Counted from the first letter of the stretch, positions 15,573 through 22,981 are shown. The stretch: DNA of 32,733 nt from CAZLPY01 sp964561525 (GCA_964561525.1 CAZLPY010000006.1:1-32733), one strand, 5' to 3'. Translations and numbers: made by a program. Notes: generated by a model from the sequence alone, not told the origin.

Positions 15573-16325
15573 CTAAACACGATCTTTACGGAACGTTAAG
15601 GCTTCACTTCGTGCGGGACAAATGTCAATAAATTCACACCAGCTACATGCAACGGATGGCCGAGCGGGAAACTGCTGATCGGCTTGAATGTATTCTGCTT
15701 GCCGAATCACCTCGTCAATAATAATTGAAATATCACTGTCGCTTGGCTGATAGCTCACAAACTGATTTTGTTCTAAATACCAGTAACTGGCGCTAATAAT
15801 CGGCAGATTCATTCCTTTGACCACCAGCACCGAATAAATTGCCAATTGTCCTCGATCAACGTACTCCGGATTAAATTGGCCGGTCTTGTAATCGATTAAT
15901 TGCACCATGCCACCCTCGTCCTGATCCAGCCGGTCCACGCGACCTGAAAGCATCAGGCCGTCCGTGATCAGATATTGGATATTGTGCTCAAGTTGAATAG
16001 TCTTATTTGCCTGCCCAGCTTGCAAAAATGTCTCGAGCATAGTGAGTGCTCGCTTGCCATACTGTGCCTCCTGCTCACGAGAGTCAAAACCGCTACGATT
16101 GGTGGTCCAGACTCTTTTTAATATCTCGCGTGCTTTTTCCGGCGTGCGCTGTTGCTGCGGCACATCAGCCAGCAGTTTTTTCAGTGCCGTATGCACGTGC
16201 TGTCCCATCGTGAATTCAGGCTTTGCTACTTTAAACTTGCTTTGCAATTGATCGATATAAATAAACTTATACCGCTGCGGGCAATCCTTGTAAGTTTTTA
16301 ACATGGCATGGCTGGTCCGAAACAT
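15573..16325 (-). CDS. PD-(D/E)XK nuclease with Fe-S cysteines (Cas4/AddB-like)
   Basis: 250 residues; ATG at 16325 with AAGGA seven bases upstream. The nuclease core reads: His in MGQHVHTAL (41-48), D131 in GRVDRLD, D145-Y-K147 in LIDYKTG, and the QLAIY motif at 160-164. C15 near the N-terminus plus C227, C230 and C236 near the C-terminus form the four-cysteine pattern that binds a 4Fe-4S cluster in Cas4, AddB and related RecB-family exonucleases. It stands alone: no cas1/cas2, helicase or CRISPR array is in the window. A role in DNA end processing or repair is likely; the partner is unknown. Confidence 0.85.
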   Translation of the reverse strand: MFRTSHAMLKTYKDCPQRYKFIYIDQLQSKFKVAKPEFTMGQHVHTALKKLLADVPQQQRTPEKAREILKRVWTTNRSGFDSREQEAQYGKRALTMLETFLQAGQANKTIQLEHNIQYLITDGLMLSGRVDRLDQDEGGMVQLIDYKTGQFNPEYVDRGQLAIYSVLVVKGMNLPIISASYWYLEQNQFVSYQPSDSDISIIIDEVIRQAEYIQADQQFPARPSVACSWCEFIDICPARSEALTFRKDRV

Positions 16326-16335
16326 TTACTGATCC

Positions 16336-16403
16336 TTGTAATGGACATTATTGTACGCTATTGTGGCATCATCGCAAAAGGCTTGTGTGTTCATCAGCCT
16401 TTT
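16336..16403 (+). promoter_or_regulatory. Promoter and 5'-terminal hairpin of gene 16428
   Basis: TTGTAA (16336-16341), 17-nt spacer, TATTGT (16359-16364). A hairpin AAAAGGCT/AGCCTTTT (16376-16383, 16396-16403) begins about 5 nt after the predicted start, ahead of the AAGGAG site. It overlaps the divergent nuclease gene's promoter region. Confidence 0.5.
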
Positions 16404-16427
16404 CAGCCCCTTTCCAAGGAGAATCTC

Positions 16428-17102
16428 ATGAGTCAATCGGAACCCACCAAACCGATTAAGTTTAATGCGGGCAATATGTACACTCCTTCCACATCAGAAG
16501 AGTACGCGCGCGAATGCGCAAAAGTCTGGACATGGCTTGCTGAGACCGGATTGAGGCGTCTTGCATATAATAAACCGATGGAATACACCGAATGGCACCT
16601 TCTCGAAAGGGCCGCCCATAGCTTAGTCCATGGAAAACATCCTACTGAAGCGGTCGCCAACCAATTTTGGGTTCGGGTCATGCTGCATGGCTTGAAAGAC
16701 CTTCACCATCACCTCAAGCAAACAACCGTGGCCGATTTACGCCGAACCTGTGCTTCAACAGGAGTGGACGCATTAAACGGCCACTCTGAAGCCGCGACTG
16801 CGTGGTTACACCACACAGACCTGGGTAACTGGGTTAACTACTTTTTCATGGATATGTCTCTGTGGCGCGAGCCGTTTCACTACTCGGATCGCGTCGAGCA
16901 TTACGAGCTGGTGTCTGCGACGGCTGTTCGAGCACAAGCCCTGCTGGCGGCAGCGTTTTACAGCATCGACACCAGTCGCGCGCCTGCACTCATAGGCAGC
17001 GCAGCCAATTTCCGCTTCCGGGGGGATTACAACGCCATCACTTCGTATATCAGTGACTTGGGTCAGGAAGTTGAGCTGTGTATCAACAATCTCATGTCAT
17101 AA
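16428..17102 (+). CDS. Conserved-looking soluble protein of unknown function
   Basis: 224 residues from the ATG at 16428, selected by AAGGAGAATCTC directly upstream; 40 upstream in-frame codons are leader. No signal peptide or membrane helix is seen. It is rich in Trp, His and Tyr: KVWTWLAETGLRRL near residue 28, EWHLLERAAHSLVHGKH at 55-71, LHHHLKQ, and WVNYFFMDMSLWREPFHY. These look like a mainly helical domain. I cannot assign a family. It has its own promoter, leader hairpin and terminator, and its tail-to-tail neighbour is xseB. Confidence 0.65.
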   Translation: MSQSEPTKPIKFNAGNMYTPSTSEEYARECAKVWTWLAETGLRRLAYNKPMEYTEWHLLERAAHSLVHGKHPTEAVANQFWVRVMLHGLKDLHHHLKQTTVADLRRTCASTGVDALNGHSEAATAWLHHTDLGNWVNYFFMDMSLWREPFHYSDRVEHYELVSATAVRAQALLAAAFYSIDTSRAPALIGSAANFRFRGDYNAITSYISDLGQEVELCINNLMS

Positions 17103-17120
17103 CGGACTATTCTCGAATTC

Positions 17121-17160
17121 AAGAACCCGCCTCACTTAAACGGTCGGGTTCTTATTTTTA
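17121..17160 (+). terminator. Intrinsic terminator after gene 16428
   Basis: AAGAACCCG (17121-17129) pairs 9 of 9 with CGGGTTCTT (17145-17153), followed by ATTTTTA. It abuts the xseB stop codon. Confidence 0.9.
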
Positions 17161-17370
17161 ATCTTCTTTCTCTTGTTGTTGGTACCCTACAAGGTCGACA
17201 TCAATTTCCTTGAGTTCATTCTCTACTTTTTCTAGCTGTTTGCGGAGCGATTTCAGTAACGTCATCCCTTTTTTAAACTGGCCAATCGATTGCTCCAAAC
17301 CAACCTCACCTTTTTCCAAATCCTCCACAATTTTTTGCAGCTCTCCGTACTGCTCCTCAAAATTCGCCAT
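17158..17370 (-). CDS. xseB: Exodeoxyribonuclease VII small subunit
   Basis: 70 residues, typical length. Two antiparallel helices with family signatures: FEEQYGELQKIVEDLEKGEVGLEQSIGQFKKGMTLLK, followed by an acidic tail. It binds the large subunit XseA, stabilising it for processive single-strand DNA degradation. The ATG at 17370 has AAAGGA eight bases upstream. It follows xseA on the same strand with a 57-bp gap, which is filled by a strong terminator-like hairpin, so its supply may be set apart from xseA. Confidence 0.93.
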   Translation of the reverse strand: MANFEEQYGELQKIVEDLEKGEVGLEQSIGQFKKGMTLLKSLRKQLEKVENELKEIDVDLVGYQQQEKED

Positions 17371-17389
17371 TACTTTCGTCCTTTCTCTT

Positions 17390-17424
17390 AAAAAGGTCAG
17401 ACCTTTTAAAGGTCTGACCTTTTT
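17390..17424. terminator. Terminator-like hairpin between xseA and xseB
   Basis: AAAAAGGTCAGACC (17390-17403) pairs 14 of 14 with GGTCTGACCTTTTT (17411-17424), with a T-run on either strand. It has the same core as the terminator at 9823-9868. On the minus strand it lies inside the operon. Confidence 0.8.
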
Positions 17425-17427
17425 ACT

Positions 17428-18732
17428 TTATGATTCAACTTTGGTATCAAAGGTGCCATCACTTACTCGCACCTTGATAATATCACCTTTCGCCACTTGC
17501 GCTAGGGCTCGCACAATCGTTCCGTCGGCTTTCGTAGCGATAGCATAGCCGCGCAACAGCACCGATTCGGGATCAAGCCCTGCCAGGCGCGATTCCAGTA
17601 ACGAAACTTGATGTGACGCTCGATCGACAATTTTTTGACGGAACGCCTCATAGCGATGAGCCGTTTGAATAATTAAGCTGTTGCGTTCCCAAAACGTACG
17701 TTCCCCGTATTTTAAATGAAATAACAGTCGCTGTTTCAGCATATCCACTTGATGCAGCGGCTGCTCTAAGCCTTGGCGTAAGCGATGTGTAACGTTGTCT
17801 AAGGTGCGATGATACATTGTCACCAATTGCAGCAAGCCCTGCCGGGACCGAGACTCTAGATGCCCCAGGTCAGATAACAACTGATCAAAGTCCGGAGTGG
17901 CGATCTCGGCGGCGTTGGTTGGGGTGGCAGCCCGGCGATCAGCCACTAAATCGATTAACGTTACGTCGGGGTAATTACCAACCACAGCCACAACAGGGGT
18001 TTTGGTGGGAAATACGGCACGCGCTACCGGCTCGGAGTTAAACGCCTGCAAGTCCTCCAAACTGCCACCACCACGAGCCACAATTACTACGTCAACCGGA
18101 TGATAGGCATTGAAGAACTGAATTGCTGAGCAAATTTGGCCAACGGCGTGTTGCCCTTGTACCGCGACAGGTGCTAAAAACAACGTAAGACCGCCAGCAC
18201 GATTGTGCATAATACGAAGCATATCTTGTAGGGCGTCTCCCGACTTTGAAGTTACGAGTCCAATGGTGCGCGGAAACAGCGGCAGCGGTTTTTTATAGCG
18301 CTCGTCAAACAGCCCCTCTCCCTCCAAGCGCTGCTTTAGCTCCAGAAAAGCCTTTTGCAACGCCCCTTCACCGATCAGTTCAAACCCGGACACGCTTAAG
18401 GAAAACCGGCCATTTTGGCCTCGAATACGGGGCGTCCCCTGCAAGCGAATGCTCATCCCATCCTCCAGCATGAACGGTAGATTGAACACCATCATAAAGC
18501 AATTGAGCGTTGCCCCATCATCCTTAATATCAAAAAAGGCAAATTTGCCTTGGCTAATCTTAAATCCCGAAACTTCGCCTTCAATGTGTAACGTTAATGG
18601 CTCTAAAATGCCGTTTAGCAATGCCACCGCTTCACTCACACTCATTATTACTTCTGCAATGAGTTCTGCCGGGTTTGGTTGTGCTGAATTATCAAATAAC
18701 GTTGGGACTTTCGGTGAAGATCGACGTGGCAT
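17428..18732 (-). CDS. xseA: Exodeoxyribonuclease VII large subunit with a substituted catalytic histidine
   Basis: 434 residues; ATG at 18732 with AAGGAG seven bases upstream. It degrades single-stranded DNA in repair together with XseB. An OB-fold comes first (about 30-125: HIEGEVSGFKIS ... GKFAFFDIKD), then the catalytic domain: GLVTSKSGDALQDML (Asp D170), VARGGGSLEDL (R220), and the block VVGNYPDVTLIDLVADRRAATPTNAAE. In the family this last block reads G-H-E-x-D with catalytic His and Asp. Here the His is Asn (N253) while the Asp (D256) is kept. The coiled C-terminal region and final GYAIATKADG are present. The gene looks intact, so activity may be reduced or use another residue. Confidence 0.95.
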   Translation of the reverse strand: MPRRSSPKVPTLFDNSAQPNPAELIAEVIMSVSEAVALLNGILEPLTLHIEGEVSGFKISQGKFAFFDIKDDGATLNCFMMVFNLPFMLEDGMSIRLQGTPRIRGQNGRFSLSVSGFELIGEGALQKAFLELKQRLEGEGLFDERYKKPLPLFPRTIGLVTSKSGDALQDMLRIMHNRAGGLTLFLAPVAVQGQHAVGQICSAIQFFNAYHPVDVVIVARGGGSLEDLQAFNSEPVARAVFPTKTPVVAVVGNYPDVTLIDLVADRRAATPTNAAEIATPDFDQLLSDLGHLESRSRQGLLQLVTMYHRTLDNVTHRLRQGLEQPLHQVDMLKQRLLFHLKYGERTFWERNSLIIQTAHRYEAFRQKIVDRASHQVSLLESRLAGLDPESVLLRGYAIATKADGTIVRALAQVAKGDIIKVRVSDGTFDTKVES

Positions 18733-18834
18733 GGCACCTCTCCTTAAAATAGCGATGCTAGTGTATCATGACAGTCGTTCTACACCAAGCTCTTTCTTAA
18801 GCCTTTTCTGCTCCTTAGTTCTTTGTCCCCTGTT

Positions 18835-18883
18835 CTATGTTTCATGTTCCATGCTATATGTTATATGTTACGTGCTATGTGTT
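18835..18883. repeat. Seven-unit heptamer tandem repeat
   Basis: Seven successive 7-bp units of consensus nnATGTT (CTATGTT, TCATGTT, CCATGCT, ATATGTT, ATATGTT, ACGTGCT, ATGTGTT) lie between divergent xseA and the sigma-factor gene and run into the sigma promoter region. Confidence 0.7.
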
Positions 18884-18899
18884 ACAATGATACTGTAAC
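18881..18899 (+). promoter_or_regulatory. Promoter region with inverted repeat upstream of the sigma-factor gene
   Basis: GTTACA-N7-TGTAAC (18881-18899) overlaps candidate -10 sequences TACAAT (18883-18888) and GATACT. It is a possible operator for the sigma-factor operon. Confidence 0.4.
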
Positions 18900-18951
18900 C
18901 TCCCCGTGTCTCTAGTAGCGTAAGCACAGCAGTTAATATTAAGGAGGGGTT

Positions 18952-19512
18952 GTGGATATCGAACAACTATCTGATACAGCATTGGTAGCGTTAGCAGCAG
19001 AACGACACCAAGGTGCGCAGAGTGTGCTGTATCATCGGTACGTTGATCGCATATACGGCTATTTTATTTCGCAACTGCATAACCCGCACGATGCCGAAGA
19101 TTTAACTCAGGAAACCTTTATTCGTGCGCTCAATGGCCTGTCCACATTTCGTGGAGTGGCCAGTTTTAAAAATTGGCTTTATCGCATCGCTAAAAACCAA
19201 TTGGCTGATTTTTATCGTGACCATCATTCACACATTCTAGAGCTAAACGAGGCGCTCCCGCCGCGCAGTTTGCAAAAACATCTTGGTGACGATGAACTGC
19301 TTAAAACTGAGCAAAAACGATCGGTGCGTCTGCTCAACCATGTTTTTGGCATCTTACCAGACCGCTACAAAAAAGTGTTGACGTTGCGCTTTTTAAAAGG
19401 CTTTTCGTTAAAGGAGACGGCCTCGGCGATGAGCCTCACATTAGCCAATGCTAAGGTATTGCAGCACCGTGCACTTAAGCTGGCGCGCCAAAAATCGGAA
19501 TTGATGCAATGA
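18952..19512 (+). CDS. ECF-type RNA polymerase sigma factor
   Basis: 186 residues; GTG start at 18952 with AAGGAGG directly upstream. Region 2 is at about 20-85: YHRYVDRIYGYFISQLHNPHDAEDLTQETFIRALNGL and then FKNWLYRIAKNQLADFYR. Region 4 is at about 125-180: LPDRYKKVLTLRFLKGFSLKETASAMSLTLANAKVLQHRALKLAR, a helix-turn-helix for the -35 box. There is no region 1 or 3, as in extracytoplasmic-function factors. Its stop overlaps the start of the next gene (ATGA), so the two are translationally coupled. The next gene is a one-helix protein that could be the cognate anti-sigma factor. Confidence 0.92.
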   Translation: MDIEQLSDTALVALAAERHQGAQSVLYHRYVDRIYGYFISQLHNPHDAEDLTQETFIRALNGLSTFRGVASFKNWLYRIAKNQLADFYRDHHSHILELNEALPPRSLQKHLGDDELLKTEQKRSVRLLNHVFGILPDRYKKVLTLRFLKGFSLKETASAMSLTLANAKVLQHRALKLARQKSELMQ

Positions 19513-19766
19513 ACCCACAAAGCCCTCTAGGAGCTGCTTGTCCTGACAAATTAGAGCGCCGCATGGAGCGTGCGATTTTGCACGAATGCGAACATCCAGC
19601 GGTCCGTCATCCACTTACTTATAGTCTTGATGCCTCTAAGCAATTGTTGTTAATACTGATTGCCAGCGCACTAAGCTTCTTAGCCTGGCGAGCCTATATA
19701 GGACAAGCTCCACACGCTGTCGCGCCAAACCAATCTGCCGTCCTAGTACATTTGATTAGTCCATAA
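19509..19766 (+). CDS. Single-pass membrane protein, candidate anti-sigma partner
   Basis: 85 residues. The ATG overlaps the sigma-factor stop by 4 nt. The N-terminal half is soluble and contains CPDKLERRMERAILHECEH (Cys and His in a helical segment). It is followed by one helix (LLLILIASALSFLAWRAYI) and a short external tail. Position and topology match many membrane anti-sigma factors. However, the usual zinc-finger HxxxCxxC is not complete, so the role rests on gene order. Confidence 0.6.
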   Translation: MNPQSPLGAACPDKLERRMERAILHECEHPAVRHPLTYSLDASKQLLLILIASALSFLAWRAYIGQAPHAVAPNQSAVLVHLISP

Positions 19767-19849
19767 AATAACTGCTGCTAAGCCAAGTTACCAGCTGCTC
19801 TTAAGCTTAGTGTGTCTAATTAGTTTGTTTATACCCACAAATCTAGGGC

Positions 19850-19884
19850 CAAGCAGGTCTGCTTGAAGCTGATTAGATTTTTTT
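19850..19884 (+). terminator. Weak terminator candidate after the sigma operon
   Basis: CAAGCA (19850-19855) pairs with TGCTTG (19860-19865). A run of eight T (19877-19884) follows only after 11 further bases. The 19767-19891 gap shows nothing else. Confidence 0.3.
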
Positions 19885-19891
19885 TCGATAG

Positions 19892-20725
19892 TTACGGAGT
19901 GGTGGTTGTAGTGGCACCCGAAGTAGTTGACTTGGTTGATGGCGACGTAGCAGGCTTTAGATCGTCCCGGATTGTCCCTAAATCGCCACGCGCAGCAACC
20001 AAACTAGCACGGACAGTTTTAAGTAAGTCCCTCGCAGATGTAAAAGCAGTTTTTGAAGCCTCAACGTTGCTCGCAACCATCGTGGTAATTTGACTATTTG
20101 CACTTGCCAAATCCTTGCTGGCGGTTGCCAGTTGGTTGGTGTAGTCGGTCAATGCAGCAGTCAGCGCAGTGACGTCCTCCCCTCCGGCTTTTTTAGCGTC
20201 AATGGCAGCCTGAATGTTAGGAGTTAGCGCAGTTAAGCTATCAACGATACTCTGTTCTTGGTTCGCAATTACCATCAAGTGCAGCTTTGGTAACAACACC
20301 GCGTAAACCCGGTAGCTACTAAAAATCGACAAAACATCGGTTTTTGCCGTGGCAAGATCGGTATCTGCATCAATTTTAGATTTGAGCGTTGCCAGCCCAT
20401 CAAGGGTCGGTTGTGCGGCGGTTTTGATCGCTGTAATTTCAGGCGCGGTTAAACCCTTACGCTCGGTTAGGCGAGTAATAAAATCATTCATGCTAGCGAG
20501 GCGATGATCGATTAATTTATCGCCAAGAGTTTGCAGTTTCACCAATTTATTGGCAGCTGTAGCCGCTTTGTAGGCAGTGAGCGCATCGTCGGCCGCTTTT
20601 TTCTTTGCCGCGATGTCAGTGGCAGCACTGGCAGAGGTTGTAGTGGTAGAGGTTGAACTGGTTTGCGCATACGCCACTGGCGTGAACAGAAAACTCAGAA
20701 TAAATAGGAATGTAGTTGATTTCAT
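19892..20725 (-). CDS. Secreted helical protein with Ser/Thr-rich ends
   Basis: 277 residues from the ATG at 20725, with AAGGAG six bases upstream; an earlier in-frame start at 20773 would overlap the upstream gene. Signal peptide MKSTTFLFILSFLFTPVAYA with cleavage after AYA. A Ser/Thr tract follows, then about 210 residues of Ala-rich amphipathic helices (AAKKKAADDALTAYKAATAANK; LATASKDLASANSQITTMV), and a Thr/Ser/Pro tail. There are no catalytic motifs. The helical part (KLQTLGDKLIDHRLASMNDFITRL) resembles helical exported proteins of unknown function seen in CPR-type genomes; this is recollection, not a match. It is second in an operon with the 101-residue gene. Confidence 0.7.
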   Translation of the reverse strand: MKSTTFLFILSFLFTPVAYAQTSSTSTTTTSASAATDIAAKKKAADDALTAYKAATAANKLVKLQTLGDKLIDHRLASMNDFITRLTERKGLTAPEITAIKTAAQPTLDGLATLKSKIDADTDLATAKTDVLSIFSSYRVYAVLLPKLHLMVIANQEQSIVDSLTALTPNIQAAIDAKKAGGEDVTALTAALTDYTNQLATASKDLASANSQITTMVASNVEASKTAFTSARDLLKTVRASLVAARGDLGTIRDDLKPATSPSTKSTTSGATTTTTP

Positions 20726-20735
20726 AATGTGCTCC

Positions 20736-21041
20736 TTACAAGCTTGGTGCAGATTCGGAAGCGTCAACAGCATCTAAATCGCTTAATGTGCCGTCCGTGC
20801 TCGTCATATTGGTCGTGACCGAACCTATTGAGGCGGTCAGGCTATCCGCGGTAGCAGCAGTTTTGCTGGTAGTTGTTGTAGTTGCAGCTGGCTTAGTTGT
20901 GGTCGTAGTTGCTACTGGAGTAGTAGTGTTACTTGCTTGGTTTCCAGAAGCATAAAAATAGGCGGCTGTGCCAGAGAGCGCTACTACGATTACACCTCCG
21001 ATCCACCACCCAATTGCGTGTGATTTTGATTGCGGTTCCAT
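20736..21041 (-). CDS. Small membrane-anchored Thr-rich protein
   Basis: 101 residues; ATG at 21041 with AGGGAGG upstream. One helix (GWWIGGVIVVALSGTAAYFYA) is followed by a Thr/Ala tract (about 38-65) and a short acidic C-terminus (DGTLSDLDAVDAS). It ends 10 nt before the start of the secreted helical protein, so the two form an operon. The tetR gene diverges from it across a 119-bp gap and may control it. Function unknown. Confidence 0.7.
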   Translation of the reverse strand: MEPQSKSHAIGWWIGGVIVVALSGTAAYFYASGNQASNTTTPVATTTTTKPAATTTTTSKTAATADSLTASIGSVTTNMTSTDGTLSDLDAVDASESAPSL

Positions 21042-21106
21042 TCATTTCCTCCCTTATTTATAACCAATTAATTGTCTCAGATTATCACATTACGATCAAT
21101 AGGATG

Positions 21107-21135
21107 TTGACAAACCATTACAACCGGCGAATAGT
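21107..21135 (+). promoter_or_regulatory. tetR-type gene promoter
   Basis: TTGACA (21107-21112), 17-nt spacer, AATAGT (21130-21135). AGGA at 21152 serves the ATG at 21161. Confidence 0.5.
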
Positions 21136-21160
21136 AGAACCAATAAGTACTAGGACTCGT

Positions 21161-21736
21161 ATGGGAAATAAAGAGCGATTACTTGAGCACGGTGCCACAC
21201 TGATTGCTGAGCTGGGCTATCACAATTTCACTATCGAGATGCTTGTTGCAGCCACTGGAATTGCCAAAAGTAACGCCTACTATCATTATCCAAGCAAGGA
21301 GGCATTAGGAACTGATGTCCTACAGTATTGGATACGAGCTTTTTCAAAATTGGATTCGCTCACTCTACAAAATCGAGCATTATCAGTGCAAGAACAATTT
21401 CGCGCCTATCAACTACGAATAACCGCTTTTCAGATTGCAATGAGCTACCCAGGAGATCCAATTGCAGCACTGACCGTCGGTTTAGATACTGCACAATCGC
21501 GTGAGCTTTTTCTGCATCATCACACTGCACACACCGCAGCGCTAACCGCTCATATTAAGCACGGCATGAAATCCGGACAATATTCGCAGCACCTAAACCC
21601 TGGGACTGTAGCTCAATTAATTTTTGTGACACTGTCCGGCGCCTGCCAACAGGTAAAAATATTAGAGACAGTTGACCCGCTTACTGCCGCATTTTCCGCA
21701 ATCGATTCGCTACTATCACTACATCGGGTCGAGTGA
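21161..21736 (+). CDS. TetR-family transcriptional regulator
   Basis: 191-192 residues from the ATG at 21161, five bases after AGGA; the open frame continues upstream but overlaps the divergent promoter. The N-terminal HTH is classical: RLLEHGATLIAELGYHNFTIEMLVAATGIAKSNAYYHYPSKEALG (about 5-50). The remainder is a helical ligand-binding domain with DSLTLQNRALSVQEQFRAY and LIFVTLSGACQQVKIL. The ligand is unknown. It is divergently placed from the 101- and 277-residue exported proteins, the usual arrangement for a repressor of its neighbour and itself. Confidence 0.9.
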   Translation: MGNKERLLEHGATLIAELGYHNFTIEMLVAATGIAKSNAYYHYPSKEALGTDVLQYWIRAFSKLDSLTLQNRALSVQEQFRAYQLRITAFQIAMSYPGDPIAALTVGLDTAQSRELFLHHHTAHTAALTAHIKHGMKSGQYSQHLNPGTVAQLIFVTLSGACQQVKILETVDPLTAAFSAIDSLLSLHRVE

Positions 21737-21742
21737 GAGCTG

Positions 21743-21776
21743 GAAACAAAAATAACCTTTCGGCTGATTTTGTTTC
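21743..21776 (+). terminator. Terminator after the TetR gene
   Basis: GAAACAAAA (21743-21751) pairs 9 of 9 with TTTTGTTTC (21768-21776), a T-rich 3' arm. Confidence 0.65.
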
Positions 21777-21792
21777 TCTGTAATTTATTTGG

Positions 21793-21826
21793 TAGCCTTC
21801 ACCGACTTTCCTTCGAACTCTTTTTG
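21793..21826. repeat. 34-bp direct repeat, left copy
   Basis: Matches 23042-23075 at 31 of 34 positions (TAGCCTTCA, then GACTTTCCTT and GAACTCTTTTTG). The two copies flank the 22036/22678 gene pair, 1,249 bp apart. Read on the minus strand, each encodes a peptide end of the form QKEF(E/Q)GKS(V/L)KA. Confidence 0.8.
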
Positions 21827-21944
21827 AAATGGATTGACCAGTTGATGAAGGCTTTCGATCAGGTTGATCAACCCGAATCAAGGTTTTCGGACAATCCAAA
21901 CTGAATCATAGTACTCCAGGATAGCAAAAAAATCAAAAATATGG

Positions 21945-21975
21945 TATAAATAGCCCTATCTGCCATGACGCAGAT
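21945..21975 (+). promoter_or_regulatory. -10 box and 5'-terminal hairpin of the 22036 operon
   Basis: TATAAA (21945-21950) predicts a start near 21957. ATCTGC/GCAGAT (21958-21963, 21970-21975) forms a hairpin right at the 5' end of the RNA. A second hairpin, AGCGG/CCGCT, precedes the GGAGAGG ribosome binding site. Confidence 0.45.
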
Positions 21976-22035
21976 GATGAACCGTTCTTTGACATTCGAC
22001 ATCATAAGCGGGAATCCGCTGGAGAGGACACTCTA

Positions 22036-22605
22036 TTGAAGATTTGCACCATCGGTCACATCGACACCGTGCTCAACAGGCAAACCAACCTCGGCATGAC
22101 TCAGTCCTGCTACTTCATTCAGCGGGCCCTAGGCTGGTTTGGGCTGCGAGGCCTGGATCGACTCAACAACCTGTACATCTTTACCACGCGCCGACCATTC
22201 GATGTCCAACCGGCCTGTGTTGCCGCTGATACACCCGGCATCAACTATACTGTTTCCATGGAATTTCTTCCGTGGTTGTGGGGCAACTTCGACGATGTAG
22301 ATGAAGCCACAAACCGAAGCAAAGCTGATGACCTAGCGTGTCGCATCGATGAGCTGGAGAGAGAATGCATCCTCGTCTTCGGTTATTTCGACCTAAATCC
22401 CGCCGGGGGAAGTCTCCTGACATTCCTGAAGCACTGGGATATTGCTATCCCGCAGGAACGTCCCGATCCGTTCACCCCGTATATGACGGTGATCGATACC
22501 GACGCCAAAACGGTGAGGTACGAAACAGCACCATACTTTATCCACCGACTGCACAGCCCAAAAGCCGGGGTTGAGGAAGGTGGCAGCACTGAACAATCAG
22601 ACTAA
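22036..22605 (+). CDS. Unknown soluble protein, first gene of a repeat-flanked cassette
   Basis: 189 residues. Start TTG at 22036, eight bases after GGAGAGG. No signal or membrane helix. Segments such as KICTIGHIDTVLNRQTNLGMTQ, FIQRALGWFGLRGLDRLNNLYIFTTRR and ECILVFGYFDLNPAGGSLLTFLKHWDIA look like an alpha/beta fold. No motif I can name. The C-terminus is disordered and acidic (KAGVEEGGSTEQSD). It is followed 72 bp later by the 65-residue gene on the same transcript. Confidence 0.6.
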   Translation: MKICTIGHIDTVLNRQTNLGMTQSCYFIQRALGWFGLRGLDRLNNLYIFTTRRPFDVQPACVAADTPGINYTVSMEFLPWLWGNFDDVDEATNRSKADDLACRIDELERECILVFGYFDLNPAGGSLLTFLKHWDIAIPQERPDPFTPYMTVIDTDAKTVRYETAPYFIHRLHSPKAGVEEGGSTEQSD

Positions 22606-22677
22606 CGAGAAGGAACGAGCAAATGACCAACGCACCTGTCAGCTACTAGACGGACAGAATCCGCAAAGGAGAATCAG

Positions 22678-22875
22678 ATGGCCAACAGTAAGTACCTTAT
22701 CATTGACAGGAAGTCAGGGCAGTCAGCGGCAGGTCCGGCATCGCTTGAGGTGGCCTGCGCAATGGCCGGTGCCCTACTGAATGGCGACACCCCCGGTTTT
22801 GATCGCGGGACACTTTTGGTAAGCGATCCCGACAAGCAAGGCAAAATCTCGATCGGCTGGATCAGTGACGCGTAA
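22678..22875 (+). CDS. Small protein of unknown function
   Basis: 65 residues; ATG at 22678 with AAAGGAG six bases upstream. Compact and soluble: NSKYLIIDRKSGQSAAGPAS, then VACAMAGALLNGDTPGFDRGTLLVSD, ending KISIGWISDA. It has the look of a small single-domain alpha/beta protein. It shares the promoter of the 22036 gene and is closed by its own terminator. The family is not recognised. Confidence 0.6.
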   Translation: MANSKYLIIDRKSGQSAAGPASLEVACAMAGALLNGDTPGFDRGTLLVSDPDKQGKISIGWISDA

Positions 22876-22981
22876 GCGGAGCAGTGTGGAGCAGACGTAG
22901 AGAGATATCCCGCTCTCTACTTCAAGTACGATCTGGTCCCGACAACGTAGTTATTCGGACCGAAAAACAGCATAGCGTTAT

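Noticed and set aside
15573..16325. Cas4 of a CRISPR system
   Set aside because: The nuclease shares the Cas4/AddB cysteine pattern, but no cas1, cas2 or repeat-spacer array is present anywhere in the window.
21681..21899. 72-codon minus-strand frame overlapping the TetR gene end
   Set aside because: It overlaps a clear TetR C-terminus and its terminator, with no ribosome binding site; treated as a shadow.
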